A DNA stretch of 23,297 nt. Source: OFTM10 sp964196195 (lineage in GTDB: Bacteria; Actinomycetota; Acidimicrobiia; Acidimicrobiales; Aldehydirespiratoraceae). The stretch covers positions 1 to 23,297 of the forward strand of contig CAXMSE010000050.1 of assembly GCA_964196195.1 (NCBI GenBank), written 5' to 3'. Positions 21,523 to 23,297 of the stretch are shown piece after piece (the stretch's first letter is position 1; every line of letters begins with the position of its first letter). The translations under genes were made by a program, and so were the position numbers. Below the pieces are notes generated by a model. That model was not told where the DNA came from, searched no databases, and saw nothing but the letters and a program-made list of their open reading frames with translations.

Positions 21523-23297
21523 ATGCGGACGACGCTCGCGCTGGTGGCCGCGGTTGTCGTCGTTTTCGTGGCGGGATGGTGGATCGACGATCAACTGTTG
21601 GGCAATGACGTACCCCGACGCGTCTCCGTTGCGGGGATCGACATCGGTGATCTCGCCCACGACGACGCGGTCAAGGAGCTCGAACAGGCAGGCCTTACCG
21701 ACCGAGTGATCGAGCTCACCTGGGCCGATACGTCGATCCAACTCACCGCTGCCGAACTCGGGGTGATGGTCGACACCGAGGCGGCGGTCGAAGAGGCAGA
21801 AGATCGTGGTTCGGCGATCGGTCAACCCTTCCGATGGGTCGGCTCGCTGTTTCGCGACCGCCAGGTGGGTGTCATCTACACCATCGACAGCGACATTCTC
21901 GCCTCCAACTTCGGCACCGGATCAGACGCTGTGTTCCCACTCGATTTCGGCCGACCCGACATCGAGCTCGTCGATGGAGCGTTCGTCGAGGTGGATCTGG
22001 TCGAGGTACCGACGGTAGACGTGGCACAGCTCGAGACCCTGGTGCTCACTGCGGCCCGGGAGGTCGGCGACTCTGTCGCCCCCATCACGGTTCCGATCGC
22101 TGGTCGGAGCGATGTCGACGTCGGTGCCGATGATGTCATCGCCCGGGCCACAGAACTCACCGACCACGGCCTGCGGGTGGCACTGCTGGGTTCGGCCCGC
22201 ATCAACTATCTGTCGGCTGCCACAATCCAGAGCTGGCTCGTCTTCGGCGGCACTCGGGAGGACCCCACGGTAGAACTGGACCCCGATCTCGTTCAGCGCT
22301 CGCTGGAAGAACGAGAGTGGGGCTTCGAGTTCGCCGGGGAGGAAGCCTCCTTCGTGGTCGGCGACAACGGCGCGGTCCGCATTGTCGGGCCGATAGGCAT
22401 CGCTTGCTGTGCCGACGACACCGTCAGTCGTCTCATGACCGCGCTCGCGGCCGACGAGCGCTCGGTTGATCTCCTGCCTACCGGAGATGCGGCCGAACGC
22501 GGGGTGGCGTGGGCTGAGACCCTCGGTATCAACGAGCTGATCGGCGAGTTCACCACCAACTTCCAGCCCGGTCAGAGCCGGGTTGTCAACATCGCCCGCA
22601 TCGCCGAGCTCACCCGTGGCGTGGTCATCGATCCCGACACCATGTTCTCGGTCAACGAGTTCGTCGGCCGGCGTACCCGAGAGAACGGTTTCGTGCCCGC
22701 GGGCATGATCGCGAACGGTGTGTTTCAGTCGTCGGTGGGTGGGGGGATCAGCCAGTACGCCACCACCCTTTTCAATGCGGCTTTCTTCGCGGGGCTCGAC
22801 TTCGGTCAGTATCAGAGCCACTCGATATATATCAGCCGCTACCCGTACGGCCGCGAGGCAACCGTGTCGTTTCCCCTCCCCAACCTGGAGATCGTCAACA
22901 ACACCCCCTACAGCGTGCTGCTATGGCCCACCACGACAGCCAGCTCCATCACGGTTCGGCTCTTCTCGACCCAGTGGGCGATCGGCGAGCAAACAGACCA
23001 GAGCGAGGGGAGAGAAGGTGCGAGCTGCACGCGGGTGAACACCGAGCGCACGCGGTTTTTTAATGATACGGCGACCACCGAGATCTACACGGTCACCGCC
23101 CGCTACCGGCCCGTGGGTCGGGCCTGCGACGGTTCATCCAGTCAGCCCACCACCAGCACCACGCCGCCCCCCACCACCACAACGATTCCTCCGACCACCA
23201 GCACCGCTGCCCCGCCAACGACCACAACCACGGCAGCGCCAACAACCACGACCACAGCAGCACCTCCGCCCACGACCACGGCAGCACCTCCGCCCAC
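21523..23297 (+). CDS. VanW-family, peptidoglycan-binding-like exported protein (3' end missing, contains adapter sequence)
   Basis: An open frame of 591 codons running off the right edge. N-terminus: one hydrophobic helix (about 3-17, TLALVAAVVVVFVAGWW), a signal or anchor. Two PG_binding_4-like repeats follow (about 35-180, from VAGIDIGDLAHDDAVKELE, and about 180-320). The VanW domain (about 333-450) holds LTRGVVIDPDTMFSVNEFVG, GMIANGVFQSSVGGGISQYA and RYPYGREATV. After a cysteine-containing TRV block, residues 512-523 are encoded by a sequencing-adapter insert, then VTARYRPVGRACDG resumes the native fold. From about 537 the chain is Thr/Pro/Ala-rich, like a cell-wall-spanning tail. VanW proteins are linked to the envelope but their activity is unclear; the name does not imply vancomycin resistance here. 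Residues 512-523 should not be trusted. Confidence 0.9.
   Translation, partial: MRTTLALVAAVVVVFVAGWWIDDQLLGNDVPRRVSVAGIDIGDLAHDDAVKELEQAGLTDRVIELTWADTSIQLTAAELGVMVDTEAAVEEAEDRGSAIGQPFRWVGSLFRDRQVGVIYTIDSDILASNFGTGSDAVFPLDFGRPDIELVDGAFVEVDLVEVPTVDVAQLETLVLTAAREVGDSVAPITVPIAGRSDVDVGADDVIARATELTDHGLRVALLGSARINYLSAATIQSWLVFGGTREDPTVELDPDLVQRSLEEREWGFEFAGEEASFVVGDNGAVRIVGPIGIACCADDTVSRLMTALAADERSVDLLPTGDAAERGVAWAETLGINELIGEFTTNFQPGQSRVVNIARIAELTRGVVIDPDTMFSVNEFVGRRTRENGFVPAGMIANGVFQSSVGGGISQYATTLFNAAFFAGLDFGQYQSHSIYISRYPYGREATVSFPLPNLEIVNNTPYSVLLWPTTTASSITVRLFSTQWAIGEQTDQSEGREGASCTRVNTERTRFFNDTATTEIYTVTARYRPVGRACDGSSSQPTTSTTPPPTTTTIPPTTSTAAPPTTTTTAAPTTTTTAAPPPTTTAAPPP
23056..23090 (+). other. Illumina P5 adapter / flow-cell oligo sequence (assembly artefact)
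   Basis: Positions 23062-23090 are identical over 29 bases to the Illumina P5 sequence (starts AATGATACGGCGACC, ends GAGATCTACAC). The six T before it (23056-23061) fit the T-spacer of the grafted P5 flow-cell oligo. The frame stays open across it and yields the peptide FFNDTATTEIYT, known as a translated-adapter signature in databases. The native genomic bases at this spot are lost. Confidence 0.96.
23247..23297 (+). repeat. 24-bp tandem repeat encoding Thr/Ala/Pro-rich tail, running into the contig end
   Basis: Two copies of a 24-bp unit (23247-23270 and 23271-23294, one mismatch) and the first three bases of a third. The unit begins CACGACCAC and ends GCAGCACCTCCGCC. A broader, less regular ACC/ACG/GCA repeat extends back to about 23145. 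The assembly probably stops here because of the repeat. Confidence 0.85.

Noticed and set aside
20362..21825. Minus-strand 487-codon open frame across the ABC1 gene, nucS and the vanW-like start
   Set aside because: Spans three well-supported plus-strand genes; no recognisable domain and shadow-like composition (many H, V, D, G).
21523..23297. Vancomycin-resistance role for the VanW-like gene
   Set aside because: VanW-domain proteins are widespread in Actinobacteria without vanA/vanH/vanX; none of those genes is nearby.
1..23297. tRNA genes, CRISPR arrays, insertion sequences or prophage
   Set aside because: No T-loop-like GGTTCGAATCC in a cloverleaf context, no regularly spaced direct repeats apart from coding minisatellites, and no transposase, integrase or phage structural motif was found by eye.

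Overview
The window is a GC-rich, gene-dense stretch of about 23 kb. It looks like a contig from an uncultured actinobacterium, most likely class Acidimicrobiia. Supporting marks are a fused E2-E1 2-oxoglutarate decarboxylase (Kgd), the actinobacterial/archaeal mismatch endonuclease NucS, a UvrD2-type helicase with a C-terminal HRDC domain, an F420-type luciferase-like oxidoreductase and widespread apparent leaderless promoters. The class-level placement is inference. Both ends cut through genes: a permease on the left and a VanW-family protein on the right. No tRNA, rRNA, CRISPR array, transposase or prophage gene was seen.

Layout. Positions 1-1330 (minus strand) hold a thiamine-uptake unit: a TPP riboswitch, then the lipoprotein ThiB, then the start of ThiP. 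Positions 1542-5264 (minus) are a four-gene operon read as bPH2/SHOCT membrane protein, LLM oxidoreductase, ureohydrolase (guanidinobutyrase/agmatinase type) and class-III aminotransferase. The last two enzymes would together turn a guanidino acid or agmatine into urea, an omega-amine and then a semialdehyde. A small metallopeptidase (minus) and uvrD2 (plus) diverge at about 5.65 kb. A cation/proton antiporter with universal-stress domains and xthA (minus) follow, and xthA diverges from kgd (plus, 10600-14271). A HAD phosphatase (minus) then diverges from a putative NYN/PIN-like RNase with an S1-like domain and histone-H1-like tails. The rest is plus strand: ettA, a small Cys/His protein, a CysQ-like phosphatase, an ABC1/UbiB-family kinase, nucS and a vanW-like gene.

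The most useful observations are four. (1) Inside the VanW-like gene, 23062-23090 is an exact 29-base copy of the Illumina P5 adapter, preceded by a T run as in the flow-cell oligo, so this part of the assembly is artefactual. (2) Ten genes that begin transcription units have a TANNNT hexamer 6-9 nt upstream of the start codon and no convincing Shine-Dalgarno, which implies leaderless transcription and lets several starts be corrected. (3) The NYN-S1-(PAKK)n protein at 14976 is an unusual, apparently uncharacterised RNA-processing architecture. (4) ThiB is controlled by a TPP riboswitch whose conserved ATG could be mistaken for the start codon. I saw no clear multi-gene defence or mobile system.
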